Assembly (NCBI GenBank): GCA_000507305.1
Contig: DF240887.1
Coordinates: 33,020 to 97,019 of the forward strand
DNA: 64,000 nt
Direction of reading: 5' to 3'
From: Breviolum minutum Mf 1.05b.01
Taxonomy: Eukaryota > Sar > Dinophyceae > Suessiales > Symbiodiniaceae
Each line of letters starts with the position of its first letter. The first letter of the stretch is position 1. Below, in pieces: positions 1 to 12,718 of the stretch. The position numbers were made by a program, and so were the translations under genes. The notes beneath the pieces were generated by a model, which was not told the origin of the DNA, did not search any database, and worked only from the letters and a program-made list of their open reading frames with translations.

Positions 1-148
1 GTTTCGCGTTTCAATTTCAAGTCAAGTAATGTAAACTATGAGATGCTAGTTGATGATCTGATCGAACCAAAACAACATACCTAAGTCAAACGTCAGAGAC
101 CGTGGCCTAGTGTTCACGCAGAAAGTTGGCGGTTTTGACTTATATGCC

Positions 149-3100
149 ATGGCGCGGACACGTGCCACTGCGAAAGCTTCTGCTAAAGATGCTGATCAAG
201 CCCCTAAGCGCAGGATGAAACGACCAGCTGCTGCGATGGAGTAGCTTGATTTGAAACTTTGGTAACCTGTGTGAAACGTGGGGCAAAGCAGTAGTTTTAA
301 GTAGTTCTTTGTCAAACGTTTCATGTTGTGAGCATGTTGCCTTTGCATTTTTTCAACGTGTGTGTGTGTGTGTGTGTGTCTCGGAAAACACATTTCATCA
401 GAGTGTCTGTTTGGAACGAATTCATGGGAGGTAGAGTCGGGGTGTTGAATTGTGTAAGCGCTTGGCTTTTGGTGTGATAGTTTTCTTGGTGTTTGTTTCA
501 GCAAGCCGACAACGGTGGGTGTTTACTTCTTTGTCCATTGTTATTTAGTTGCAACACGCAGCTGCAGTTGTTTGATGATTGGATTGCAATGTTAGATATA
601 GTTGCTAGTTGTACTAGTTGGTCTGGCCATTTTTTGCTTCGCACTGGATCTCAGGCAGAACGCTCCAGAGTCTGGTGGAGATGGTGCTGAGCCTACTGGA
701 TCGCAGTTGAAGATCCTACAGCTGATAGTCCTGAGCCTACTGGATCGCTGCAGGAGGTGGTTGAAGAGCCTAAAGCTAGTGATGCAACTCCTCGCAAAAA
801 GCCTGCCACTGCCAAATCGAAGGGGAGGCCCAGGAACCAGAAGAAGTAGCTTGACATGACTAGATTGGTAACCAGCGTCTCACGCAATGATGGTTGGGTC
901 CAGTCACATTGATGGTCATTAATTTCTTTCAGTGTCAGTAGCACTGTTGGTTCTTGTCAAGATGAAGTTGTGAGTGTATTTGCAGAGAGTCCAGACTCCA
1001 GCCGGCTGTTTAGAATTCATTGGGGGGTAGAGTTGGATGGTTGAATGTCGCTTTGGTGTGATAGTTTTCTTGGTGTTTGTTTCAGCAAGCCGACAACGGT
1101 GGGTGTTTACTTCTTTGTCCATTGTTATTTAGTTGCAACACGCAGCTGCAGTTGTTTGATGATTGGATTGCAATGTTAGATATAGTTGCTAGTTGTACTA
1201 GTTGGTCTGGCCATGTTTTGCTTCTCACTGGATCTCAGGCAGGACGCTCCAGACTCTGCTGCAGTTGGTCCTGAGCCTACTGGATCGCAGCATGATGTGG
1301 TTGAAGAGCCTACAGCTAGTGATGCAACTCCTCGCAAAAAGCCTGCCACTGCCAAATCGAAGGGGAGGACAAGGAACCGGAAGAAGTAGCTTGACATGAC
1401 TAGATTGGTGACCAGCGTCTCATCCAGTCACATTGATGGTCATTCATTTCCTGCAATGGCGGAGTTAGAGTGTGTGTGTGTGTGTCTTTCATGTATTGAC
1501 AATTCTCTTGCTTCTGGTGTGTATAAGGAGTTCAACTGTTGAAATCTGGTCAAGATGTTGACTGTTTTTACGACTACAAGAGAACTAATTATTCAGTTGC
1601 TGGCTTCTTTCTTGCTAGGTTGCTTTATTTGGGCTCAGGTCTGAAACCGGGAGTTCGGATATACCTCAAGAAGTTCAAGAAGAAGGATAATCAATAATCG
1701 CTTCTTGTTCGGGAGTTGAATGTTGCTCAACCTTTGACATACTTGTTTTGGTCATGGGTTGGTGATTTGCAGAACTTCATGACTTGCGTACTTGTTCTGA
1801 ACCACTCTGAACTTTGCTTGTTTGTCAATGAATGGCCAGGACCTGAAGTGGCAAACTCAAGCATTGGCGGCGAGCAGACCGATGGTCAACTCAGTGGGGT
1901 TCCACCAGAGTCACCAAACCAGTCATCATCATCATCAACAACAACGTCAAGCTCACCATCATCTTCCAAGCCTCTGCAAGAGGATATGGAAGAGGAACCC
2001 GGAGCAGATGATGACGTTGTGATTCAGCCAGACTCTTTGATGGTAGAGGGTGGTGATGATGACTTGGGCTCTGTTTGTTTCGGGGCATCTTTTCAAGGTG
2101 GGCGAAATGTCGACGAGGTAAATTCACTTTCAAGTGTGTTTGGATGCTCGGATCGCTACATCCAGCGCTTGCACAAGTACTTCGGCGTGAAGAAGGTAGA
2201 GCGGTTGTTGGAGAACATCAGTGGCTGCAACGTTGTGACTTTTTACAGCGGGCTGGGAGGTGCAGAGCTGTCCATATTGAACTTGTACTACGCTCTTTGT
2301 CGCTGGGCGGAGATGAACAATCGTCCATTGCCAAAGAAACCAATTTTTGTTTTTGCTTGCGACATCGACCCTGCTTGCCAAAAGATTCTGAAGTCACATA
2401 AGGACCTGATTTGTTGGTGTGGTTGTGGTGAATGCAAGTTTGATGCATTGACTTCTTCAAAAACAACAAACACATTTTATTATTTATTATTGATTGATTG
2501 ATTCTTGATAATACATTGTACTTACACATACTTACACTTACACATTCATGCTTTTTTGACATTCTCTTGGACCGAATCCTGTGAGAAAATTTGCCTCTCA
2601 TTCTCATTGTTTGTTTCCGATTTCGCAGGATCCTGCCAAGTACATTTGCTCAGACATCCTTGAATTTGTGACGGATGGTGTCAAACAAAAAATGGAATCA
2701 CTGCTGGAATCTGCGCAGGAGCTTTGTTCGCTGGTCATGGGGGAAATGAGAATGTCCGGGCTTTTAGTTGTATTTGAATCTAAACTGCCACATGTGGCAA
2801 CAGTCAACAGTTCTTCGATTTGTAATGAAGTGGACATCGGAGAGAGACGTTCTTGTATTGTCAAAGTGTTCAAACACAACCTCCCAACGGTCGGGCGGAG
2901 CGATTTCAATGTAGGAGCAGCTTCGGACCTTGAGATCTGAAGATGAAGAATCGAAGGAGTACAAGGAGAGGAGAGGCAACCGGCTTCTCATTGAGCTTGT
3001 GTACGAGTTGCTTGTACCTGGAGCTTTCAAAGACCGCGTGCAGACTGTGAATAGCGGCTTTGTCTGGACCTGAGTTGTTCTAGACGATAGACAATGTAGT

Positions 3101-5030
3101 ACATCCAGCCAGTGAGCCACATAAATCAGTGAAACATCAGACATCAATCTAGTTTGTGGGAAGTGGTGGTCAGTTTGTTTTCTTGGTTGCTGAAGCTGGT
3201 CATCTTGCGAAGTCTGTAGTACTCACCAATGACAAGTTACAAGAACGCAAAACAAAATAGAATAATTTCAAATCCAGAGAGGTCCCACCCACAGTGACCA
3301 AAACAACAAACATGGAAGATCTCTTTTAAATGACTGCATGTAAGCACTTGAACTGGACGCTAACTGACAAGAAACACAGTGAGTGAGAGTGAGAGTACTG
3401 AGATTACGAATAAGATGGGATCAGTGACCAGTGATGTGGATGGGCTATCATGCACAGTGCTGCTCAGGTGAGAATCATGGACTTCAAGCTTCTTGACAAT
3501 CTCATCATTGTTGCTGGGTCTGTGTGCAAGGATTGGTCTTCAGTAGGTCTCTTGGCCAACATGCGTCAATGCAAGGGTTTGGCGACAAAGGCGTGTGACG
3601 TGATGTGTTAAACAAGTAAGCCAAAAGCAAGTTGACGACATGACATAGACTTTTCAAACTCAGAATCGAAAAAAACAAAACATCGCCCCAGGCTCTCAGA
3701 AGGGCTTGCTGGGGCCCTACGTGCTTCCTTTTGCGGTGATGCTCGGAATTGTGATCAGAGTGGTCCCAAAGTTGTTTCTCCATGAATGTACGCGTACATT
3801 TCGATACGGAGTCTTCGACCAACTGCTCAACCAGCGGTTCAAGAACTACCACACAGTGTTGTCACCAGTTGACTATGGAGCACCCAGCATGCGCACACGA
3901 TCATATGATGCTCAGGCAGATCTGGGGTTGTGATGTCTGTGGAGCTCTTGTCAAACTTCTTTTTTGAGGGGAACAAACGAATTGCCGCTGTTTTCTATTG
4001 GAAGTTTTCTTCCGTACATAGTACGTAGTACATTTATGTGCTCTTGGTGGTTTGCCTGGTGTAATCTGTGATTGTTCAGTTCACATGAATGTGTTTGCCA
4101 GGTCAGAGATGATATGTGTGTCCCATGCGACATGGCTGGTCTAGCGAGGTTGCAAACTAGCTGCAGCTTGGATGGCGGTGCATATTTCATAGCTCCCACT
4201 TCAGAGGTGCATGTGTTTTCATGTCATTTGACTGATGTGCCTGTCACTAGATTTGGTTCAGACTTGGTTGGTGTTTGAAGCCGAAGGGCCTCCCAAACCC
4301 CTTTGTAGGTGGAGGAGCTGCGCAAAAACATGGCGAAGAATGCCTGCAAGAGTGAGTCAGCTCCATGGCACGAGCTTCTTCCAGTTGCTGCCCAGGCTAG
4401 ATCCATTGTGAACTGGGCAGCCGGGCAGCCAGGATATAATCTTATCGTTTCATTACATACACGTACAAATAACTAAGTTACTATGACTATGACTATGACA
4501 CTGTTTTTATTCTAATATTTTAATATTTTTAATTTTAACTTTTAACCTCATTTAACTAACCATGCACTTAAATCTTGACTACAGAGATTACATGATTCTC
4601 AATCAAGTGAAACTTCTGTGAAACCCTCTCATAGTCTTGCAGCTGACTCCAGGTCAATTTGAAGCTGGCGAAAGAAATCGATTGGGTTGCCAATGAGATC
4701 AAGAATCAAAAAGAGATCATTTGCAACATCGACCAGAACCCCAATCATGCTGCACACGTCTCTCGTGTTACACCTTGTTTGCTGGCTTCTACTACCAATA
4801 TGTGGAGCATGGTGCGGAACCGGCCAATGACCCATGGAGAGCTCTTGACAGCTCAACAAGTTCCAGTTTACGCTGAAACAGCGTTATGGGCTGGTTTTCC
4901 TCACGTACCATTGTCAATGGAAGGTTGCTCCCCAGCTTCTTTGCGGCGAATGGCAGGAAACAGTTTCAACCAAACATGCTCTGTGGCTTTCATTGCATGG
5001 ATCCTTTCTTCTGTAGCACCGGAGCGCTGA
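149..5030 (+). CDS. C5-cytosine DNA methyltransferase-like protein, about 11 exons
   Basis: Probable DNA (cytosine-5) methyltransferase-fold protein acting on nuclear DNA. Exons read without stops: 149-213, one or two cassette exon pairs (502-514 with 659-827; 1086-1098 with 1243-1367), 1639-1685, 1840-2402, 2629-2742, 2915-3037, 3468-3581, 3700-3915, 4102-4206, 4309-4416, 4653-5030. From 2402 on every junction is phase 0. Motif I is FYSGLGGAE and motif II-like is ACDIDPACQ (exon 1840-2402); motif IV is VAGSVCKDWSSVG (3468-3581); motif VI-like is LFLHECTRTF and motif VIII-like is LSPVDYGAPSMRTRSYD (3700-3915); motif X is MAGNSFNQTC (last exon). The catalytic Cys of motif IV is present, but the usual preceding Pro is Val. 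Donors include GA (2403, 2743) and GC (3582, 3916, 4417). The N-terminus is basic and Ser/Glu-rich with an AT-hook-like KGRPRN in cassette 1. The fold assignment is firm; catalytic activity and the exact N-terminal joins are inferred. Confidence 0.75.
418..1450 (+). repeat. Tandem duplication of a two-exon AT-hook-like cassette (418-930 and 1014-1450)
   Basis: The two stretches match through intron, a 13-nt exon (CAAGCCGACAACG at 502 and 1086), a second exon rich in EPTGS/VVEEP and ATPRKKPA, and the following intron. Copy 2 reads straight through 1243-1367 and the cassette is phase 2 at both ends, so inserting one keeps the frame. Copy 1 carries an extra internal repeat of the EPTGS segment and changes frame near 707, so it would need an extra splice or is broken. 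Copy 1 ends at a GC donor (828) and copy 2 at a GA donor (1368). Confidence 0.8.
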
Positions 5031-5631
5031 ATCAATGGACGACGCCGACGCCGACCAACTTTAGTTTGATGCATTGACTTGAGTACAAAGCAAATCCGTG
5101 CAATGTGGGCCATGATGATTCCAGATTTTAATTTCAATTTCAATTTAGAGTGTTCATCTTGAATGAGATTTGAAAAGATTGATTGATGGGTTGAAGGGTT
5201 GCCTTGCATTTTCTGAAGGTTGAGGGAGAGGTTCAGAAGGAATGACGAATAATCTTTTCGGTTGTAATTCCGACTCAAACAGTCAGACTGGGCCAGGCGG
5301 AGATTCCTACAGCATTTCCAGGCTCGCTCATTGGCTGTTTCCACAAGCCCATGAGTCTTCAGTGAAGATCAATTGTAAATACAAGGATACATTAATACAC
5401 TAAGTCAGTATTTGAAATGCTTTGCATTTTGTGTATATTGAATAATTTAAGAATGACTGGGACAATGAGACAAACGGAAATTTGCATGTCTCAAGTTAGG
5501 TACTGGACATTTGCAAGATAGTCTGATGATGTTTGGTGCATGCCTAGCCGCCGAAGAACCTGTGGCTACCAGGTAGCAAACATCATCATGTCATGTTCGC
5601 CGCATCAAGGTGAAAGCATTCATATGATTCC
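5031..5631. other. Intergenic, no gene seen
   Basis: About 600 bases between the stop of the methyltransferase-like gene and the presumed leader of the next gene. Only short, unconvincing open frames occur on either strand. Confidence 0.5.
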
Positions 5632-5650
5632 AGTTGGCCACATTTGCAGG
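5632..5650 (+). promoter_or_regulatory. Candidate spliced-leader trans-splice acceptor
   Basis: A pyrimidine-bearing stretch ends in TTTGCAG at 5649, 39 bases before the ATG chosen at 5689. Dinoflagellate mRNAs receive a trans-spliced leader at such AG sites. This is an inference from position only; the AG could also be a cis acceptor of an upstream exon. Confidence 0.3.
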
Positions 5651-5688
5651 AAGAACGTGCTGTAAACTTGCTTTTGATTTCATTAGCA

Positions 5689-8600
5689 ATGGCGGCGGCA
5701 GTTCCAATCGAAGGCGGCGGCGAAGGCAATCTTAAATGTCTTGGCTGCGATCAGGACTACGTGGAGGAAGACTTTCACCAAGCAGGTAAAAATGTGACAA
5801 GAGTCTTTGGACTGAGAAATTTGGTCGAGTCCAAGTCAGTTCTGTATGAATGGCTGCTAGCTTTGTACATCCCAAAATTTTGAAAGGCACGGCACAGTCA
5901 CAGTACAAAGGAATCCTGAAAAGTGGAAGTTAGATCCTATTTGACAAAGATCAGGGAGTGTAGTAAATTCAAGTGGTCGAACTCGAACACACACACACAC
6001 ACATATCCGTACGGTTTGCCGCATCTAAAACTTGTGCCGTTCATTCAAACAAGGCTAAAGATCATTGTCCCAAGTGCAGCAAGAAAGTACGCAATGTGGT
6101 GCGTCAGAACCCGGACGCAGGGATACGCGCGTGGTTTCATGGTTTGATTCTCCGTTTGCAAAGTTGTTGAGTATTGCGCAGGATGGCTTTGCATGAAAAC
6201 ACGGTACAACTCCTTGGTGAACCTGATTCAACTTTACCGTATGTCGTATGTACCTTCAAACTACTTCATGAGGTTTCACAGTTAGACTTAGACTGAGAGC
6301 CTGAGTCTGAGAGATGTGTTTTCTTCTTTAAGGAAGGCTACAAATATCCTTCGCTACCAGCAGATCATGACCAACTTGTCGGAGGATGACTGCAGGCTCT
6401 TGGGAAGTGAGACAGTCGGCAACCTGGACCCAAAGGTCAAGGATGAACCAGCTGCTGATGTCCAAAAGAAAGGGAACTCCACCCAAGCGACTAGCGGCGG
6501 ATACTTTGTTGCATGTGTAGACAGCTTGCGTTTGTGCGATTCCTGTACCTGGTTCGCTGGCCTTTTCTTTATGTGGGTTGATATGAAGTTCATATTCATC
6601 TTTGACAGTGTCATGTCGTGGTGGTGTTGATGGTAAATTAATGTAAAGATTTTGATCATGCAGACTGCAGACATCACGCATTGCGAGTTATGTTCCACCT
6701 TTCCTCGCTTCTCTGCTTGAGGAAAGCGAGAGGCGACCAGGAAACGATTCAATTTGGCCACATACACTGAAAGAAAGGGAGAGGTTCAAGGTGAAAGACT
6801 AGCCTCTGGATTTGAGGCGATGGACTTTGCACGTTATCTCCATTTCATGACCACTGAGCTGCCACCCACAGAACGATTGTCTGAGCCCGAAGCAATCGCA
6901 GCATGGAATCGGGATCAGAAATTGTTGGAGGTTGAAAGCTTCGAAGTGAGGAACCCTAAGACCGGTGTGTGGGAACAAAGAGATCACTTGTGGGCGCCAA
7001 CGAAGTCACGGACAAAGGAGAAGTTCCAGCAGCTTTTCCAAGAGAAGGTATCGGACAAGTCTTTTCGCCTGGAAAATCCTGACAACAATGCTCTCGTGTC
7101 TTGCATTATAATATTTGCTTTTGGTTCGGGTGGGATGGAATTGCTTTACCGTGCTCTGATGTTACATGTCAAGTATTTTTATATAATCGACATTGACCAA
7201 TCAACATGAATCTGAGATTGCCATGGACAAGAGAGTTCTTACGCTGAAGATGGATGCTGATGACGAGTTCTTCAAAATGAGCAGCTTTGGGGATCTGTCG
7301 AAGGACGAGGCCCGCCATTGATTGCATTCTTCTTTCCTGGGGGGTAGTTTTGTTTGTGGTGTGGCCAAAAATTGCCAACAGACAGATTTGGAATTTGGAA
7401 TGTTAATGAGTTAGTTAATCAGTTAATGTCAGCTATACCCGCGCCACAGGCATTCATAGCACCAATCGATGGCCAAAAAGAGAACAAGGGCCGCAACCGC
7501 CAGACCAAGGGCCGCAACTCTAAGGGTGGTAAGTCAGGCGGCGGCGGTGGTGGTGCTGGTGGTGGTGTTGCAGACATGGGCCTTTTACGCACCCGAGCAG
7601 AAACCACACTTCTTTCCCAGATCCGACAATCAAAGTCTACTTTGGAGGATGCTAAGGCCAAGTTTGATGCATTTTTCACAGATAACCAGGGACTGTTCGA
7701 GAAGTGCGAAGATCTCAAGGCGAAAGGAGTGCAGCTAGTCAGCACAAAGATGGCTGGCACCATTTTAGATATCTCTTGCAATTTCATGCCACGTGCTTGA
7801 TCGAAAAGGATAAAAACTAGCACATTCAAACATGAACTTGACTTTGGTTCAGGTCAGGGCGGAGTTTAAGGCTACTTTGAACACTGCTGCAAGTTTTCTA
7901 GTCGATGAGTGAATCTGTTGTACTTTGACAGTCAGTCCAGCTGCTTCGCTATCTTAGGACCATTGACCGCTTTACAGACCCCAGTCTTGGGTTGGAGGAA
8001 AAGGCTGGGGCCTTGAAATGCATCATGGTCATTGACTACCGGCACAAGGTATTGCAGCAACTATTTGTTCCATCTGTCGAGGCCTGCAATTTGTGAAGGG
8101 TGGAGTGGAGGTAGTTAGGAGGAAAGGTTCTGACTGACATCTTGACATTTCGTTCGACAAACAAAAACAATTACAGTCCAGTCACAGTCACAGTGAATCA
8201 TTCATTGCAAATTGCAAACCTTGTAAGCCATGGGCCATGGGCTAGAGCTAGGTACACGGTATTGTTCAGAGGTCAGAAGATGAAGAAGCTTCTTGTTACG
8301 TAAATCCCGGCTTGCTGAGGAAGCTGAGGGTGATGGCATCAGTCAAGAAGAAGCAGCGTCACTCAAAATCACGGCGCTTCTTGAGGAGGCTGATGGCCCT
8401 CACCCGGCTGATACTTACATTAAGAAAACATGCCCAAATATTGACAAGTTTCCATCCGTTCTCCCCATGAAAGACTTGTTTATCAAGAGCGAGACCAAAG
8501 AAGACATTGATGAGCGCAAGAAGGACTCCGACTGTTACTGTTTGACAACATTGGTAAGGGCGTTTGTGGCTGCATCACTTAGCCAGAGTCAAATCAACTT

Positions 8601-11600
8601 CATGCAAGTGGGTATGGACAGCATGGCAAGTACTTAAGACTTCTTGACCTTTGATTTGAGCAGGAAATCAAGGATATATGCACCGAAGTGAAGGCTTTGG
8701 CAGCATCGTTGAAGCGGGCTATAAAGGACTTTGAATCCATGGAGAAGGCGAGAGGTGGGCGCAGTTTTTGGGGCTCCGGCTCAGGCCTCATCCTTGCACA
8801 TTTACAATTGAATCTTCAGCCTGCAGCGTTCAGCTAAAGATTTTGCTTGGTTCGCAAGTAACTGGGCGTGCTGCCATTGTCAACTGTGACTTTAAGGACA
8901 TTGGTTTCTGCCCTGTCTGCCTTGTAGTTCTCATGAGAAGTTTTTTTTCAAATTCAACACTCCAAACCTCTGACTGTATTGATGGAATATGATGGAATGG
9001 CAGGCTCTCAAGAGGGCAAAGGAGGCATTTGAAGCTCGGAAAGCTGCAATGTCAGTCGTTGACGCTCCAGGAACACTGTGCCTTGATTGAAGGGGCAAGC
9101 CAAACCTGTCCTCACGAAACACCTGTTGTGATTGGTTATATTTGTCTTTGAACGTTTTGGTTGAAACAGTTGATGTAATTATGGCAATGAATGAAGCTTA
9201 TATTTGTGCTTGCGTAGAGTCGAAGGGGCTGGAAAAACTTAATCCTTTCTTTCTTTCTTTCTTTCAGACATTCTGATTCTACAAGGAAAGGCCGCCCTGG
9301 AAATCGGAACATTGATCCCAACGATCCAGCTGCCATTCGATCGTGGAAGCAAATCTCAACGAATCGCCCTATGACGGTGATCTCATCCATGGATAATGCA
9401 AACGACATCCTACCATCGGAGCCATTTGTATTCCGTTGCTTGGGAGGATTAGTCACTAGTCATTAGTGCCTTTTACTTGAATTTTATTTGACAAGATATT
9501 GATATAGTAAGAAATAGACGAAATAGAATAAGATATTAGCTTCTTACTCGTACTGGAATTGCATTGTGTGTCGTGTGTTTAGTGTTTTATAGTAAATTCA
9601 AAACAGCTATTACTCACGTTATTACTGATGACTTGTTGTGCAGGCTCAGGGAGGCACACCCTGCGCAACTTGTGTGGTGGCGACGACACCAAAAAGAAGG
9701 TGCTTGACTCGGCGCTGGCCCAATTTCGGAAGCTGATGGAAAATTCTAAAGACGATAGGTCAGCGTCGTTTGGCTTTTTAAATATGGTGCTCCCATCCAT
9801 CGGTCTCCATCACGTTTTTTTTTTCAAAGTACTCTTGCAGTTAGAGACACATACCCAGCCGAGAATCTCAGAACGGTGGATTCTTCATTGTGTTCTTGTT
9901 TGCAAAAGTAAGACCATTGTTGTGGACGACGATGTGAATGCAATGCTTGGTCTTGAAATCTTGAAACTTGAAACATGTGTCGAGTCGGTTTCATTTCATT
10001 TACATTTTGTTGCATTATGTTGCATTCTTGTCAACACTGTATCAGAATTAAGTTTCAAAGTTTCCAAAATGACGTTCAGATCATTCAGATCGCTAAGGGC
10101 ACCTTTCAAGAATGACGATGTGCAAGCTGTTTCGGAGAACTTGCGGCAATCGTTCGTGCCCCCGTCTTGGGCGAAGTTCAAGTGTGATCTGCCAGAGTCT
10201 GCGTTGGAGCTGCAGGAGCTGAGTGTTCCATGACTCTAACTTTTAAGGATTGTGAATTTGAAACAAATATTGATTTGACATAATGACATAATGGGGCCGA
10301 TGGGCTAATGGGGACATTGTTTTGCTGGTGGGAAGCTGCTACAATGAAGACTCGTGTCCCGTGTTACCATGTTTTCTATTATTGCTGAACTTTAGTCAGT
10401 GTCACTCTCTTGAGAGCTCACTGGGTCAACTTATGTAGTTGGTTCAGTGCCTCCTGTGTTGCATGTCTGCTGAGATTGCTGGGTCGAAAGCGGATAAGAG
10501 CTATCGCGGGCTGGACTCACAAGCTTTCCCAACAATGAGAGCCCAAGCTACTTGGCAAAAGTGTAGTGTCTGTCAGACTAATGGAATGTGATGTTGGTGC
10601 AAGTTTACGCAAGTAATTGCAATAATTGCAGTGCAGTGCAGGCCTTTATTTCACCTCACACGTCGATTGCCTCCACAGTTCTTTGTTAAGCTTGGTCCTT
10701 TACCGCCGCTGGCGAGGCCACTGGTGGCAAGCTTCTGATTTGCTGCAACATTGCCGATGCTTGCAAGTTCTACAATTCCAATGATTTGCATTTTGGTTGC
10801 AAATAGCTTTTAGTCCAATGTGGCACAGAAAGGGTTTGGGATGGTTTGGGTTCCGGACACCTAACAAATTAAGGGTCTTCTTTTTGCATTTTGCGCCATG
10901 GTTTGTGTTGATTGTCATGTTACACTGCGTGGATTTTTGCAATAATGAATGACGAGGAGTGAAGTTCGTGACCTCTTTGCCACCATGGAACTCCACACGG
11001 TCCCGGATGCGCTATCGTTTCCATCATTGAGGGCAATTCATCTTAAAGTCGGTGATGTTCTTTTCATCCCTGGTGGTGCCCTTATCTGCGAGAAGGCCAT
11101 AAACGATGTTAGCCTGGCTCTGAAAGTCTATTGCCCTTTCATGGATTCCGTATCTTCGAAAGCCTATCGGATTGCAATGAAGCAGGTGCTATCCTTGGGC
11201 TTGGGTGAAATGGAAGGTTGCTGCAGGGGTGTTTACTTTCAATGCCTTCATTTTTGCAAACTGGTATTTTTGCTTGGCCATCTCAGACCCCGTAGGTGAT
11301 AAACTATATCCGACGGATTCCGACGGATATTGTGGCGCTTAATGTAGACAGACCAAAACAACTGAGTAAAACATGGATCTTGATTCTTGACGGGTGCATG
11401 TGAATTTGAAGTATTGAACTTTTGTTGATTATCCGCCTTTATAGTTCCCAGCGATCAGGTTGTACCAAAGCCAGTATCACAAGCATTGCTCGACTACGTC
11501 GGGGACGAAAGTGAAGAAGAGGGTCTAGATGAAGATGGCGAGGACTTTGACGCAGTTAGAGATTTGCTTGCAGACGTGCCTGAAGAGAAGACAGACCTAA

Positions 11601-12718
11601 AGAAGACTGAGGTAGCTGCAGAACTGAAGGATGAAAAGGAAAGAAAACAAAAGGAGGATGACATGCAGGTGGTCGAAGCTGCAGCACCAGAGATTGAGGG
11701 CAAGGACCAGACGATGACACAACCTGCAGAACCGAATGAAAAGAAGCCTGAAGAGGAACGAGAGCAAAATAATGACGACATGCAGGTGGTCGAAGCTGCA
11801 GCACCAGAGATTGAGGGCAAGGGCCAGACGATGACACAACCTGCAGAACCAGAACAGAATGAAAAGAAGCCTGAAGAGGAACGAGAACAAAATGATGACG
11901 ACATGCAGGTGGTCGAAGCTGCAGCACCAAAGATTGAGACCAAGGACCAGACGATGACACAACTTGCAGAACCAGAACAGAATGAAAACAAGCCTGACGA
12001 GGAAAGAGAACAAAAGGATGCTGCCACGGCTGCAGAGGGCCAGAAGAATGAAGATAAGCCCGAAGTGGAAGGACAACAAACTGAGATCGACACGAAGGTG
12101 GTCGTAGCTGCAGAAGAGAAGGTTGAAGGGGAAGGAGAACAAACTGAGATCGACACGAAGGTGGTCGTAGCTGCAGAAGAAAAGGTTGAAGGGGAAGGAG
12201 AACAAACGGAGATTGCCAAGCAGGCGGAGGTAGCTGTGCCAGCAGAGGCAACCATCGAGCTAGAGAAGGAAAAGGAGGAAGAGCAACCACCTCAAAAAGA
12301 CGGAGAAAAAGATGTGAAGCCAAGTGGTGATTTGCAGCAGGACAAGCCTGCCATCGCACCATCCAAGAAGGAGAAAAAGGAAAAGCCTAAGACAGGAGCA
12401 GAGAACAAGAAGGACCAGGAGAAGAAGAGTGCTAAACCGGAGAAACATGATAAAAAGGATAAAAAGGAGAAGAAAGACAAGAAAGACAAAAAAGAGAAAC
12501 CGACAGTGCCAGAGAAACCAGCCGCAAAGCGCAAGGCTGAAAACACCTCAGGTCAATCTGCGGCCAGCAAGTTGAAGATAGCTGAGGAAGCGGGAGGAGC
12601 TACCAAGAAGAAGGGACATAAGAGAAATGCAGCCGATGATGAGAGTTTAAAGTTGCCCGGGCCTGTGAAGCTTGGGTTGCAGTCATTAGTGATCCGGCGC
12701 GTGATGGTTCATTCATGA
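5689..12718 (+). CDS. CxxC / cupin-like protein with Glu/Lys-rich repetitive tail, about 16 exons
   Basis: Function unknown. The ATG at 5689 follows a candidate leader acceptor. Exon 1 (5689-5785) encodes CLGCDQDYVEEDF. Exon 2 (6061-6130) encodes DHCPKCSKKVRNVVRQNPDAG, which completes a CxxC...CxxC pair like a zinc ribbon. Further coding exons lie at about 6334-6495, 6722-7090, 7226-7310, 7451-7750, 7855-7905, 7938-8050, 8315-8555, 8665-8755, 9004-9090, 9268-9450, 9643-9758, 10095-10233, 10971-11184 and 11448-12718. The 10971-11184 exon contains VGDVLFIPGGALICEKA, which resembles a cupin/JmjC strand (GDxxFxPxG), but I see no HxD iron-binding motif. The last exon begins acidic and continues into Glu/Lys repeats and a Lys-rich end, typical of a disordered nuclear tail. 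The exons may belong to two genes; the stop could also lie beyond 12718, since an open stretch follows at 12784. Confidence 0.55.
11657..12240 (+). repeat. In-frame coding minisatellite (39/41-aa and 21-aa units)
   Basis: Three units beginning DDMQVVEAAAP span 11657-11773 (39 aa), 11774-11896 (41 aa) and 11897-12019 (41 aa); the length change is one in-frame EQ dipeptide. Two 21-aa units beginning QTEIDTKVVVAAEE follow at 12077-12139 and 12140-12202, then a partial third. All unit lengths are multiples of three, as expected for selected coding repeats. Long antisense frames here are by-products. Confidence 0.9.

Noticed and set aside
493..1274. Repeated 65-aa frames starting MFQQADNGG
   Set aside because: They run through the 13-nt exon and its GT donor into intron; the repeat comes from the cassette duplication.
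11494..12362. Antisense open frames of 202-268 aa
   Set aside because: They mirror the Glu/Lys-rich plus-strand repeats (Ser/Leu-rich in reverse) and carry no domain; the sense frame has in-frame repeat units.
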